Source: Actinophytocola xanthii
GTDB lineage: Bacteria; Actinomycetota; Actinomycetes; Mycobacteriales; Pseudonocardiaceae
Reading direction: 5' to 3'
NCBI RefSeq assembly: GCF_001921205.1
Contig: NZ_MSIE01000091.1
Coordinates: 1 to 36,626 of the forward strand
Length of the DNA: 36,626 nucleotides
Part shown: positions 24,805 through 32,427 of the stretch, one piece after another
Position numbering within the stretch: the stretch's first letter is position 1
How the letters are laid out: every line of letters starts with the position of its first letter
Notes under the pieces: generated by a model
Seen by the model: only the letters and a program-made list of their open reading frames with translations
What the model was told of the DNA's origin: nothing
Database searches by the model: none
Translations under genes and position numbers: made by a program

Positions 24805-25442
24805 CGCGGGCTCACCTGCTCGTAGAAGACCACGCGCCAGCCCTCGGGGGTCGAGATGACCGTGACCGCGATCGTGCCGCCGTCGGTGGGCAGGTGGGCG
24901 GTGAGCGAGCTCGTGTAGGACTCCTTGGCCTCCGGCTCGCCGGTCACCTCGGTCGCCGGCACGTTCTCCGGGTCCACGGTCTCCATCTTGACCATGTACT
25001 CCGCGGTCGTGAACGGGCGCAGCCCGTCCAGCCACTCCTCCTGGCTCGTCCCCTCCGGGTGGTTCACCCAGGCCTCACCCCACTGGGCGACGACGTCCAG
25101 CGCCTCCGGCTCCGGCTCCGCCGAGCTCGGCCGCGGCGGGGACTCGATCCGGGTGGGCAGCGACGTCGTGCCGCCGCCCTGGCCGCCGGGCACCGAGGGG
25201 CCCTCGGTGGTCCCGGGCGCCGCCGTGCCGTCGCCGGACCCGGCGTTCTCCTCGGTGGTCTCCGCCCCCGCGCCGGAACCACCCCGGGCCGAGCCGGTGA
25301 GCTGGGGAACGATCACGCTGGTCGCGATGACCAGCACGGCCACCGCGACCAGCACCATGGCGAAGTGGGTCGGCGAGCGCATCGGCCAACCCCAGAGTCG
25401 GCGGTACACCGCGGCACGGCCGCGGTTGGTGCGGATCGGCAT
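24801..25442 (-). CDS. VirB8/TcpC-like membrane-anchored protein of the T4SS-like locus
   Basis: A 213-residue protein with a cytosolic N-terminus containing RRLWGWPMRSP, one TM helix (about 24-46, FAMVLVAVAVLVIATSVIV), a disordered Ser/Gly/Glu/Pro linker (50-115) and an outer alpha+beta domain (115-213) with VVAQWGEAWVNHPEGTSQEE and TVISTPEGWRVVFYEQVSPR. The topology and NTF2-like size fit VirB8/TcpC assembly-core proteins, but sequence identity is too low to be sure from reading. It starts 1 bp after the VirB6-like stop and overlaps the hydrolase gene by ATGA. A structure prediction would decide. Confidence 0.6.
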   Translation of the reverse strand: MPIRTNRGRAAVYRRLWGWPMRSPTHFAMVLVAVAVLVIATSVIVPQLTGSARGGSGAGAETTEENAGSGDGTAAPGTTEGPSVPGGQGGGTTSLPTRIESPPRPSSAEPEPEALDVVAQWGEAWVNHPEGTSQEEWLDGLRPFTTAEYMVKMETVDPENVPATEVTGEPEAKESYTSSLTAHLPTDGGTIAVTVISTPEGWRVVFYEQVSPR

Positions 25443-25443
25443 G

Positions 25444-27543
25444 TCACCTCACCACACCATCGGTCTCCCGGGGCCCGTCCTGGAGCGGCATCCGGCGGGG
25501 CGCCCGGCGCGGTGCCGGTTCACGCACCTCCAGCCCGCGGGAGGGCCGGTAGACGACGTGCACCGGGCGGCCGGCGACCATCTCGACGTCCGCCGGACGC
25601 GGGACGGGACGCGCGGCGACCGGGGTGGCGTCCTCGAAGCGCCCGGAGCCCTCACCCCGGAAGGCACCCACCCGCGATGGCACGACGACCGCGTCCTCGC
25701 CGTGCTCCCAGCCACGGTCCCAACCGCGGTCGGCCACCGGGGCGATGTCGACCACGCGGCCCACCGGCACGCCGGCCGGGCCGTCCCGGCCGGGCGGCGA
25801 CGAGCCGACCAGCGCCGGGTCGACGTCCCCGCCGCGGGCGGGTGGCAGGGCGAGGTCGCCCCTCCGCCGCTGGGTGGGGAGCCCGCGACGGGTGTCGAGC
25901 CGTTCGGCGGTCGCCATGACCGGCCCCGTCGCCTCCGGGCGCGGCCGCCGGGTGCGCCCGCCCGTCGTCGCGACCGTGTCGCCGGCGAGCTCCTCGTCGC
26001 GCAGCTGGTCCCAGAACTCGTCCTGCGGGCCGCGCTCGGCCTGCTGACCCTTGCCCCGGCGGAAGCGGGAGAAGACCCCGCCCGGGGTGGGGATCGAGGC
26101 GCCGACGGCGCCGACCGACAGCTCGACCATCTGCCACATCCGCTTGATCGGGCGGCCGACGAGCAGGAACACCAGCGTCACGATGCCGGCGAGCAACATC
26201 TGGGTCAGCATCGAGAGATTGACGTCCGGGCTGAAGATCATCTGCAGGAACCGGAAGTGGATGCCGGCCAGCACGGCCAGGATCAGCACGTTCAGCACGA
26301 CCGCGCCGACCGCCTTGCCCACCTTGCGCAGGATGTCGTGGTGGACCAGCGCGACCAGGCCGATCACCGGCGCGGCCAGGGTGAAGATGCGCAGCAGCAG
26401 CTGCGCCAGCAGCACCGCGAGCTTCGCCATGAACTGGAAGAACGAGTAGACCAGTGACTGGAAGAACGCGAGGAACCCCGACCCGGTGCGGCTGCCCTCG
26501 GTACCGCTGAAGTAGCCCTGCGCCGCGCCCAGCTCGTTGTAGATCCGCTGGTACTCCGCGCGCTTGGCGGCCTCGGTCTCGTCGCTCGCGTCGGCGCCGG
26601 ACACCAGGTCGTCCCGGGTCCAGGCCTGCGCGGCCAGCAGCGACCGGCCGAACTCCAGCGCCTTCGGGTCGTCCGGCTTGCCGAACTCGCCGCGCAGCCA
26701 GTTCTCGTAGACGACCCTGGTGTGCAGCTCGTTGGGCAGCACGTGCTGGCGCACGTCGTCCCGGTTCGGGTCCTCGAACCCGCCCGCGATGCCGGTCGTG
26801 GTCTCCACGATCACCCGGTCCACCGCGTCGTAGTTGTTGACCAGGACCAGCGTGGAGGCCGCCAGCCACATGCCGCCGAGCGCGAACAGCGCACGCCTGC
26901 TGACCGTGGCCAGGTCTCCCCGCCAGATGTGGCGGAACATCACCACGGCGAGAATGATCATGAACAGGCTGAACAGCTGCATGTAGACGTTGTCGAACAC
27001 CGCGTTGGCGGCATCGCTGATCTGCTGGTTGAGCCCGCCGAGCACACCGCCCTCGAAGAGGGTGTAGTGCAGCGAGTTCGTCGCGGCGACGATGTTCTTG
27101 CCGATGTTGAACAGCTGGTTCCCGGCCCAGGTGTCGATCGTGGTGTTCGGGTTGGAGATCGACAGCGGCTGCTGGCAGTTCGGGTCGTAGACGTGCCAGA
27201 CCATGCCGGCGTAGCCGTGGTCGCGGTAGGGGCTGTTGGGGAACTTCTCGTCGGTGTAGGGCACCGGGTTCTCCGGCTCCCCACGCAGACCGTTGCCCTG
27301 CGGCGGGTCGATCGCTCCCGCCATGCCGGTGCCGGGCCGCTCCGGGAACGGCGCGCAGCTCGTGTCCGTCGCCGGCTGGGCCATCGCCGGCGACCCGAGC
27401 ACGGCCTGGAGACCCACGAGCGCGGCCACGACGGTCAGCGACGCCAGCCGGCCGGACCTGGCCGACCGGGCGCTGGAACGACCTGCTTTCCGCCGCGCGA
27501 TGACGACCAGCGCGGTGGCGACCACGACCAAGAGAATGATCAT
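25444..27543 (-). CDS. VirB6/TrbL-like polytopic membrane protein of the T4SS-like locus
   Basis: A 699-residue membrane protein. It starts with a hydrophobic helix (1-16), a second signal-like helix (about 34-55, ending SPAMA) and an exported region (56-190) rich in Pro, Asn and Tyr with two cysteines. Helices near 190-245 are followed by a long outside loop (about 245-370). A cluster of five or so helices (about 375-480) includes KLAVLLAQLLLRIFTLAAPV and MLLAGIVTLVFLLVGRPI. The last 220 residues are a cytosolic Arg/Pro-rich tail. This layout matches VirB6-like channel components of Gram-positive T4SSs. The ATG overlaps the VirB4 stop (ATGA). Confidence 0.7.
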   Translation of the reverse strand: MIILLVVVATALVVIARRKAGRSSARSARSGRLASLTVVAALVGLQAVLGSPAMAQPATDTSCAPFPERPGTGMAGAIDPPQGNGLRGEPENPVPYTDEKFPNSPYRDHGYAGMVWHVYDPNCQQPLSISNPNTTIDTWAGNQLFNIGKNIVAATNSLHYTLFEGGVLGGLNQQISDAANAVFDNVYMQLFSLFMIILAVVMFRHIWRGDLATVSRRALFALGGMWLAASTLVLVNNYDAVDRVIVETTTGIAGGFEDPNRDDVRQHVLPNELHTRVVYENWLRGEFGKPDDPKALEFGRSLLAAQAWTRDDLVSGADASDETEAAKRAEYQRIYNELGAAQGYFSGTEGSRTGSGFLAFFQSLVYSFFQFMAKLAVLLAQLLLRIFTLAAPVIGLVALVHHDILRKVGKAVGAVVLNVLILAVLAGIHFRFLQMIFSPDVNLSMLTQMLLAGIVTLVFLLVGRPIKRMWQMVELSVGAVGASIPTPGGVFSRFRRGKGQQAERGPQDEFWDQLRDEELAGDTVATTGGRTRRPRPEATGPVMATAERLDTRRGLPTQRRRGDLALPPARGGDVDPALVGSSPPGRDGPAGVPVGRVVDIAPVADRGWDRGWEHGEDAVVVPSRVGAFRGEGSGRFEDATPVAARPVPRPADVEMVAGRPVHVVYRPSRGLEVREPAPRRAPRRMPLQDGPRETDGVVR

Positions 27544-30500
27544 GCTACGTCGACCCGCCCCCGTTTGCCTGCCTGAGCCTTCCCGCCGTCCGGGCTGATC
27601 CCGCCGCCGGAGCCGTTGCCCCGCTGGTCGACCGGCGGCCGCGGGTGCGGTCGCGGGTCGCCGTTCTGGCCGGGCTCGACGTGGTCGGCGGGCACGTCGT
27701 CCTCGGTGAGGCCGAGCTCGAAGTCCGCCGCGATGTCGAACTCGTCGTGCTCACCGACGGCAGGCTCGATGCCGGCCCTGGTCTCGTCGTCGATGGTGCC
27801 GTCCAGCGGCGGACCGCTGAGCTCGTCCGGGTCGGGGAGGGCGGGCACCCGCTGGTCGGCCGGGAGCACCGCACCGGCGGTGGTGTCGCGCAGCGCGTCC
27901 GGCGTTGTGTCCAGGATCGCGCGCACGTGGTCCAGGTGCGGGCCGGACATGTCGATCCGGATCCGCTCCACACCGCCCGCGCCGTCGGCGAAGATGAACT
28001 GGCGCGGCGAGGTGTCCCGCTCCAGCTCGCGGTGGGCGCCAGGCCGGCGGCCCAGGCTCGCGATGACCTGCTCGTAGCCGGCGGCCATCGGCACCTTCAG
28101 CAGCCGCAGCGCGTCGGTCTGCGCGGCCTCGTCGTCGAGCCGGCCGACGAACACCGAGTCGAGCAGCGTCACGAACCCCTGGATGCGCAGGAAGTCCGCG
28201 GGAATCTGCGAGCTCAGCAGCACCCGGACGTTCCACTTCCGGGAGTCGCGCGCGAACCGGTTCATCAGCACCCGACCGGTCGGGACCTCCGAGAGGAAGA
28301 ACGCCTCGTCGATCCAGACGCCCTTGCGCAGGTCCTTGGGCCGCTCGTAGATCGAGCGCTGGGTCAGCCAGGCGGCCAGGTTGAGCATCTCCACGCCGAG
28401 CGCCTCGGCGTCGGTCCAGTGCTCGCGGCCGACGCCGTCCTTGGGCAGGGTCAGCCCCGCCATGGTGAGCACGGTCAGCCGGTCGTCGCGGGTCTCGCTG
28501 TACGGGTCGGCGTCGTTCTCCGGGATGAGCAGCTGCATGCGCTCGCGCATCTCGTCGAGGAAGTCGGCGACGACGACCGCGTGCTCGTGGTGCTCGGAGG
28601 CGTCGCGCCGCAGCGCCTCGAACACCAGGCTCGGGTCCGCGTCCTGGCGGCCGCCGACCAGGCGGACCGCGCGCAGCAGGACGATCCTGGTCTGCGGCAT
28701 GCGTGCCACGTCGTAGGGCAGCAGGCCGGTCAGCACGTCGAGCACCAGCCGGCGGCGGGTGGCCGCGGCGAGCGCCTTCTCGCGGCGCCAGGCCCGCTCC
28801 GGGTCCTCCTCGTCGACGAAGTGCGCGAACTGCGGCTCGGCAACCACCCGGTAGGGGTTGAGGATCCCCGGTTCGGCGTTGAGCAGGTTGATCGGCCGGG
28901 CATAGGGCCGCAGCTCCGGCAGGTCGCACAGCCGGGAGAGCGGTCCGGACGGGTCGAGCAGCGTCCAGTGCGCACCCGAACGCAACGTCTTGTAGACGAT
29001 GTCGCCGCCGAGGAACGACTTGCCGCCACCAAGCCCGGCGACCATCGCGGTCAGGCCGGAGCCGTCGCGGATCTCCTGGGCCATCCACGGGTCCCAGGCG
29101 ACCGGCCGGCGGGTGGCTGTGCAGGTCTCGCCGAGCAGGATGCCCCGCCGGTCACCGACCTCGGCGGTGGCCGTCGGCACGGCCGCGGCCGCCCAGACCA
29201 CCGAACCGCGGCGCAGGTAGGCGCTGGACGCGAGCGGCTCACCGGGGATGAACTCCCTGGCCAGGGCGTACTGGGCCTCGGGATGCTCGATCGCGACCTT
29301 CGGCTTGTACAGCTCGAGCAGCTGCTGGGCCAGGCGCAACGCGTCGCGCTCGGTCGGCCCGGACACCGCCAGCCGCCACCACGAGCGGACCCGGGTGGCC
29401 AGCGCGGTGAACCCGGAGGTCATCTCGTCGTCGATCTCCAGCACCCGCGAGGCCTGCCGGGCCAGCGACTGCGGCGGCTCCAGCTCGTGCTCGTCGGTGT
29501 AGTGGCGGACCTGCGAGCGGACCTTGCTCATCTGGCGGGACAGCTCGCCCTGGACCTCCTCGGGGCGGCGCACGTAGATCCGCGCCGACCACTCGACGGA
29601 GGCCGCGAGCCGGTCGGAGTGCTGCACCCAGGGGTCGTCGATCTCGGGGATCTGCAGGCCGTGCATCTGGCCGACGGTGAGCACCGCGACGTGGCGGGTC
29701 ATGCCGGCGTTGGAGCCGGTGCGGCCGCGCACGGTGACCGTCGGGGAGTAGGGCTCCTGGTGGAAGTCGGCCGCGTCGGTGAAGCTCGCGAGGTCCTCCG
29801 GCTCCCAGGCCGCGCCCGGCACGGCCGGCAGGTTGCGCGGCGCGGGCAGGCCCAGCGAGCAGGAGCGGTGCATCAGCCAGGACATCTCCTCGGCCGTCAC
29901 CGGCCGACCCTCCATCCCGGCCGAGCCGATCACCTGGTCGAGGTGCTCGACCTCGGAGTCGATCGCGAGCAGCTCGGCGTCGACGGCGGTCGGAAAGATC
30001 TTGCGCAGCAGCGGCGCGGCCCGCTCGACGGCCCGGTCGACCATGTTCCTGGTCTGCACCTGGACACCGAGGTAGACCTCCTTCTCCGCCATCGACCGGC
30101 CCAGCAGCTGCTGCTGCTCGCCGATGAGGTAGTCGTCGAAGGAGAGCGCGCCGGGGGCGTCGGGCAGCCGGTTCACCGCGTTGTGCACGTGGGCCTCGGC
30201 CCACATGCGGATGGGGTAGGGACGGGTGGTGACCCGCAGATGCAGCCAACGGCCCGCGAGCTCGGCGTACTGGCCGGCGATCGCCGCGATCAGGTCCTGG
30301 CGCTGGGAGTCCGAACGGAACGACCAGCGCTGCGGGGCCAGCCGGTACCAGGCGAACACGTCGTGCCCGTTGCGCAGCAGGTGACCGTCGATGCTCCGCG
30401 CGGCGATGGTCGGGGTGTAGGTGGGAATCGACTGCTCTCCTGGCAAACGTCGGTTGCGCTTCCCGTCGCGGCTCGGTGCGGCTGCGGGCCGGTACTGCGC

Positions 30501-30719
30501 TGGGTAGGTCTGCTCGCGCCGGACGGGCCGGGGCGAGGGCCGGGGTGGCTGTGGAACGGGCAGGTCGGGCTCGCGCTCGGCGACGGGCTCGGGGGCCGCG
30601 TGGCGCCCGTGCGGGCGGGGCCGCTCCTGCGGTAACGCGCCGGGGTAGGGCCGGCCGGCCTGGTACGGCGCGGGCCGCTGCTCAGGCGCGGGCTTGGTTC
30701 GGCGTCCGAACACCGTCAC
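27540..30719 (-). CDS. VirB4-like ATPase of the T4SS-like locus
   Basis: A 1059-residue cytosolic ATPase. Residues 1-90 are Pro/Arg-rich and probably disordered. The middle part (100-540) matches the VirB4/TraC N-terminal region. The ATPase domain follows, with Walker A GLGGGKS at 562-568, Walker B VWIDEAFF at 801-808 and the sensor segment LLSSQIPADFL at 834-844. The C-terminal 100 residues are acidic and then Pro/Gly-rich. VirB4 proteins power assembly or transport in all type IV secretion systems and are their most conserved subunit. Translation starts at GTG 30719 with GGAGGGG just upstream, overlapping the previous stop (GTGA). Confidence 0.88.
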   Translation of the reverse strand: MTVFGRRTKPAPEQRPAPYQAGRPYPGALPQERPRPHGRHAAPEPVAEREPDLPVPQPPRPSPRPVRREQTYPAQYRPAAAPSRDGKRNRRLPGEQSIPTYTPTIAARSIDGHLLRNGHDVFAWYRLAPQRWSFRSDSQRQDLIAAIAGQYAELAGRWLHLRVTTRPYPIRMWAEAHVHNAVNRLPDAPGALSFDDYLIGEQQQLLGRSMAEKEVYLGVQVQTRNMVDRAVERAAPLLRKIFPTAVDAELLAIDSEVEHLDQVIGSAGMEGRPVTAEEMSWLMHRSCSLGLPAPRNLPAVPGAAWEPEDLASFTDAADFHQEPYSPTVTVRGRTGSNAGMTRHVAVLTVGQMHGLQIPEIDDPWVQHSDRLAASVEWSARIYVRRPEEVQGELSRQMSKVRSQVRHYTDEHELEPPQSLARQASRVLEIDDEMTSGFTALATRVRSWWRLAVSGPTERDALRLAQQLLELYKPKVAIEHPEAQYALAREFIPGEPLASSAYLRRGSVVWAAAAVPTATAEVGDRRGILLGETCTATRRPVAWDPWMAQEIRDGSGLTAMVAGLGGGKSFLGGDIVYKTLRSGAHWTLLDPSGPLSRLCDLPELRPYARPINLLNAEPGILNPYRVVAEPQFAHFVDEEDPERAWRREKALAAATRRRLVLDVLTGLLPYDVARMPQTRIVLLRAVRLVGGRQDADPSLVFEALRRDASEHHEHAVVVADFLDEMRERMQLLIPENDADPYSETRDDRLTVLTMAGLTLPKDGVGREHWTDAEALGVEMLNLAAWLTQRSIYERPKDLRKGVWIDEAFFLSEVPTGRVLMNRFARDSRKWNVRVLLSSQIPADFLRIQGFVTLLDSVFVGRLDDEAAQTDALRLLKVPMAAGYEQVIASLGRRPGAHRELERDTSPRQFIFADGAGGVERIRIDMSGPHLDHVRAILDTTPDALRDTTAGAVLPADQRVPALPDPDELSGPPLDGTIDDETRAGIEPAVGEHDEFDIAADFELGLTEDDVPADHVEPGQNGDPRPHPRPPVDQRGNGSGGGISPDGGKAQAGKRGRVDVA

Positions 30720-31267
30720 CCCCTCCTGTTCCCGGCCTGGCGCGGGGTGGACCTGCCGCGCGAACCGCTGTGCCGTCGACCGTGCTGCCTCTTACCGTTC
30801 TGACGTGCGTCCTGCCTGTCCGGTTGTCGACCTTGCTCCCGCTTGCTCCCGCGTCGACCGGCGCGCCCGCCGTCGTCGGGCCCGCGGTCCCGCCGCCGCG
30901 CCTGCGGGCGGGGGCGCTCGGAGTGGACCCGGACCCGGGTCGCGCTGACCGCGCCGCCGGTGCCCGTGCACACCTCGCGGGGAGCGGTCAGCTCTCGCAC
31001 CCACATCGCGGCGACCGCGCTGAGCGGCCGCTCGTGGCTGATCCGTGAGGTGATGAGCCGGGTGATGATGATCGTGACGACCAGGCCCCAGGCGATGGCC
31101 CAGAACAGGGAGATCCCGATCCGCCGCTCGACGGTGAGCACGAGCAGGAATACGACGACGCCGACGCCCCACGCCACGTAGCGCGCTCGCCAGGGCATGG
31201 TCGCCCGTGGCGGACCGAGCCAGACCGCATCGACGCGGTACACCTCGTCGTCAGTACGAATGCGCAC
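30716..31267 (-). CDS. VirB3-like two-TM membrane protein of the T4SS-like locus
   Basis: A 183-residue protein. A short N-terminal segment with RIRTDDEVYRVDAVWLG leads into two closely spaced TM helices (about 28-46 and 52-70). A conserved-looking stretch ISHERPLSAVAAMWVRELT follows, and then a 75-residue Arg/Gln/Gly-rich tail that is probably disordered. VirB3/PrgI-type subunits are small two-TM proteins encoded just before virB4, which is the position here, so the role is inferred mostly from position and topology. GTG 31267 has AAGGA about 9 bp upstream. It overlaps virB4 by GTGA and lies 21 bp after the pilin-like gene. Confidence 0.65.
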   Translation of the reverse strand: MRIRTDDEVYRVDAVWLGPPRATMPWRARYVAWGVGVVVFLLVLTVERRIGISLFWAIAWGLVVTIIITRLITSRISHERPLSAVAAMWVRELTAPREVCTGTGGAVSATRVRVHSERPRPQARRRDRGPDDGGRAGRRGSKREQGRQPDRQDARQNGKRQHGRRHSGSRGRSTPRQAGNRRG

Positions 31268-31288
31268 GCGATGTTCCTTTGTAGCTGT

Positions 31289-31555
31289 TCAGCCAGTGAA
31301 CAAGCCGGCTATCCACTGCCCGATGTTCTGCCCGGCGTTGGTGGTGACCGCGAGCCCGACGATGGCCAGGGCCACGATCACACCGCCGAGCCGGCGCATC
31401 ACGCCGGCGTTGTCGCCCTTGCCTCCGCCGAGCCACAGCAGGAGCAGGGCGACCACGAGCAGCAGCAGGGGGATGAGGTTGTCGAGGATCCACTTCTGGA
31501 CCCCGCCGGTGCCCAGGCCGTCCTGGGCGAGCTCGAGGGTGGTCTGCGCGATCAT
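31289..31555 (-). CDS. VirB2-like small hydrophobic protein of the T4SS-like locus
   Basis: An 88-residue protein with an N-terminal amphipathic segment (1-22), TM1 (about 25-43, NLIPLLLLVVALLLLWLGGG), a short basic loop GVMRRLGG and TM2 (about 57-72), ending GQWIAGLFTG. Two TM helices with a basic loop fit the VirB2/TrbC pilin topology, but there is no long cleavable signal sequence. It is first in the operon, as virB2 often is. GGGAG lies about 8 bp before the ATG. Alternative: a membrane subunit not processed into a pilus. Confidence 0.6.
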   Translation of the reverse strand: MIAQTTLELAQDGLGTGGVQKWILDNLIPLLLLVVALLLLWLGGGKGDNAGVMRRLGGVIVALAIVGLAVTTNAGQNIGQWIAGLFTG

Positions 31556-32020
31556 GTAGTTACTCCCAAGTGCCCGAGGCGGCGTGGTGGGGGGAGACGT
31601 CCCGGGCTTGCCGAGTCTGCTGTTGTTCGTTTCAACGTTGTGGTCACATCTCAGTTGCCGGAGACGAGTGAACCATGACGGATATCACGGTGTGTATCCG
31701 GGGTCTCGCGCTCTGTAGATCAACTGGACAATCTCCTTCACGCTCGACCGGTTGCAATGGGACCACAACCATCATCCGTGGAACAGGTCTCTCCGGCTGC
31801 CGAGACCACCCGACTCGGGCATACCACTCACCACTTTCACTCGAATGCGCGCTTCTTCTCACGGTAGGTACCGACAGAAGAAGGTCAACCCGCGTTCGAA
31901 CTCATGTCCGATAACCCTTTCGGTGGAAGCGGATCCCGTCGCCTCGAGTACAACGATTCGACGCTCCACTGCTCCGGACGCAGCCATGATGCGGCCGTTC
32001 GGCCCAATACGCACAGTGTT
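31556..32020. other. gene-free region between the T4SS-like operon and rnpB
   Basis: No convincing coding sequence is seen on either strand in this 465-bp stretch. It holds a candidate minus-strand promoter (31861-31888) and, next to the 3' end of rnpB, a short GGCCG-TT-CGGCC inverted repeat (31993-32004) without a T-tract. If the promoter is used, the T4SS-like mRNA would have a leader of about 300 nt. Confidence 0.5.
31861..31888 (-). promoter_or_regulatory. candidate promoter for the T4SS-like operon (TTGACC / 16 bp / TACCGT)
   Basis: On the minus strand TTGACC lies at 31883-31888 and TACCGT at 31861-31866 with a 16-bp spacer. The predicted start, near 31854, is about 300 bp upstream of the first structural gene. 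Spacing is one base short of ideal. Confidence 0.45.
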
Positions 32021-32412
32021 GGGCGGACGAGTCGGCGTGTAAGCCGGATCCTGTCCCCGGCAGTGCCGGGGGGCGGCCATCCATCTGGGCCTGCCGTCAC
32101 CGACAGGCTCTAGCGGTCTACCCGCAGGCTCGGGCGGGCAACCCTCGAACGCCTGCGCAGGAGCACCGAGGTGCTCCCTCTTGACCTTGCTCCGGGTGGG
32201 GTTTACCGAGCCACCCCGGTCACCCGGGGTGCTGGTGGTCTCTTACACCACCGTTTCACCCTTACCTGGTGGATCACACCAGGCGGTCTGTTTTCTGTGG
32301 CACTGTCCCGCGGGTCGCCCCGGGTTGCCGTTAGCAACCACCCTGCCCTTCGGAGTCCGGACTTTCCTCGACGGGTCACCCCGCCGCGACCGCCCGACCG
32401 ACTCGTCCGCCC
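32021..32412 (-). ncRNA. rnpB: RNase P RNA (bacterial type A)
   Basis: This is the catalytic RNA of RNase P, which trims tRNA 5' leaders. On the minus strand the conserved GAGGAAAGTCCGGACT appears near the 5' end, followed by CCACAGAAAACAGACCGCC, GGTAAGGGTGAAACGGTG, the GCTCGGTAAACCCCACC element and, near the 3' end, GTAGACCGCTAGAGCC. The ends are set by a 15-bp helix P1 (arms 32398-32412 and 32021-32035). Total length is about 392 nt, normal for actinobacteria. A TACCCT -10 element (32417-32422) lies between the gene and the RNase H stop. The true 5' end may differ by a few bases. Confidence 0.95.
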
Positions 32413-32416
32413 ACCA

Positions 32417-32422
32417 AGGGTA
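32417..32422 (-). promoter_or_regulatory. -10 element of the rnpB promoter
   Basis: TACCCT on the minus strand ends 4 bp before the first base of helix P1, a suitable distance for transcription to start at the mature 5' end. The -35 region would fall in the last codons of the RNase H/phosphatase gene and is not close to consensus. Confidence 0.5.
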
Positions 32423-32427
32423 TTCGA

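Noticed and set aside
27645-30635. A 996-codon open frame on the plus strand across the VirB4 gene
   Set aside because: It is antisense to a protein with clear Walker motifs. It is rich in Arg, Gly, His and Val with no recognisable domain, typical of the mirror frame in high-GC DNA.
31644-31862. A 72-codon minus-strand frame upstream of the pilin-like gene
   Set aside because: Its start overlaps the -10 element of the candidate promoter, it has no good ribosome binding site and its composition is not protein-like.
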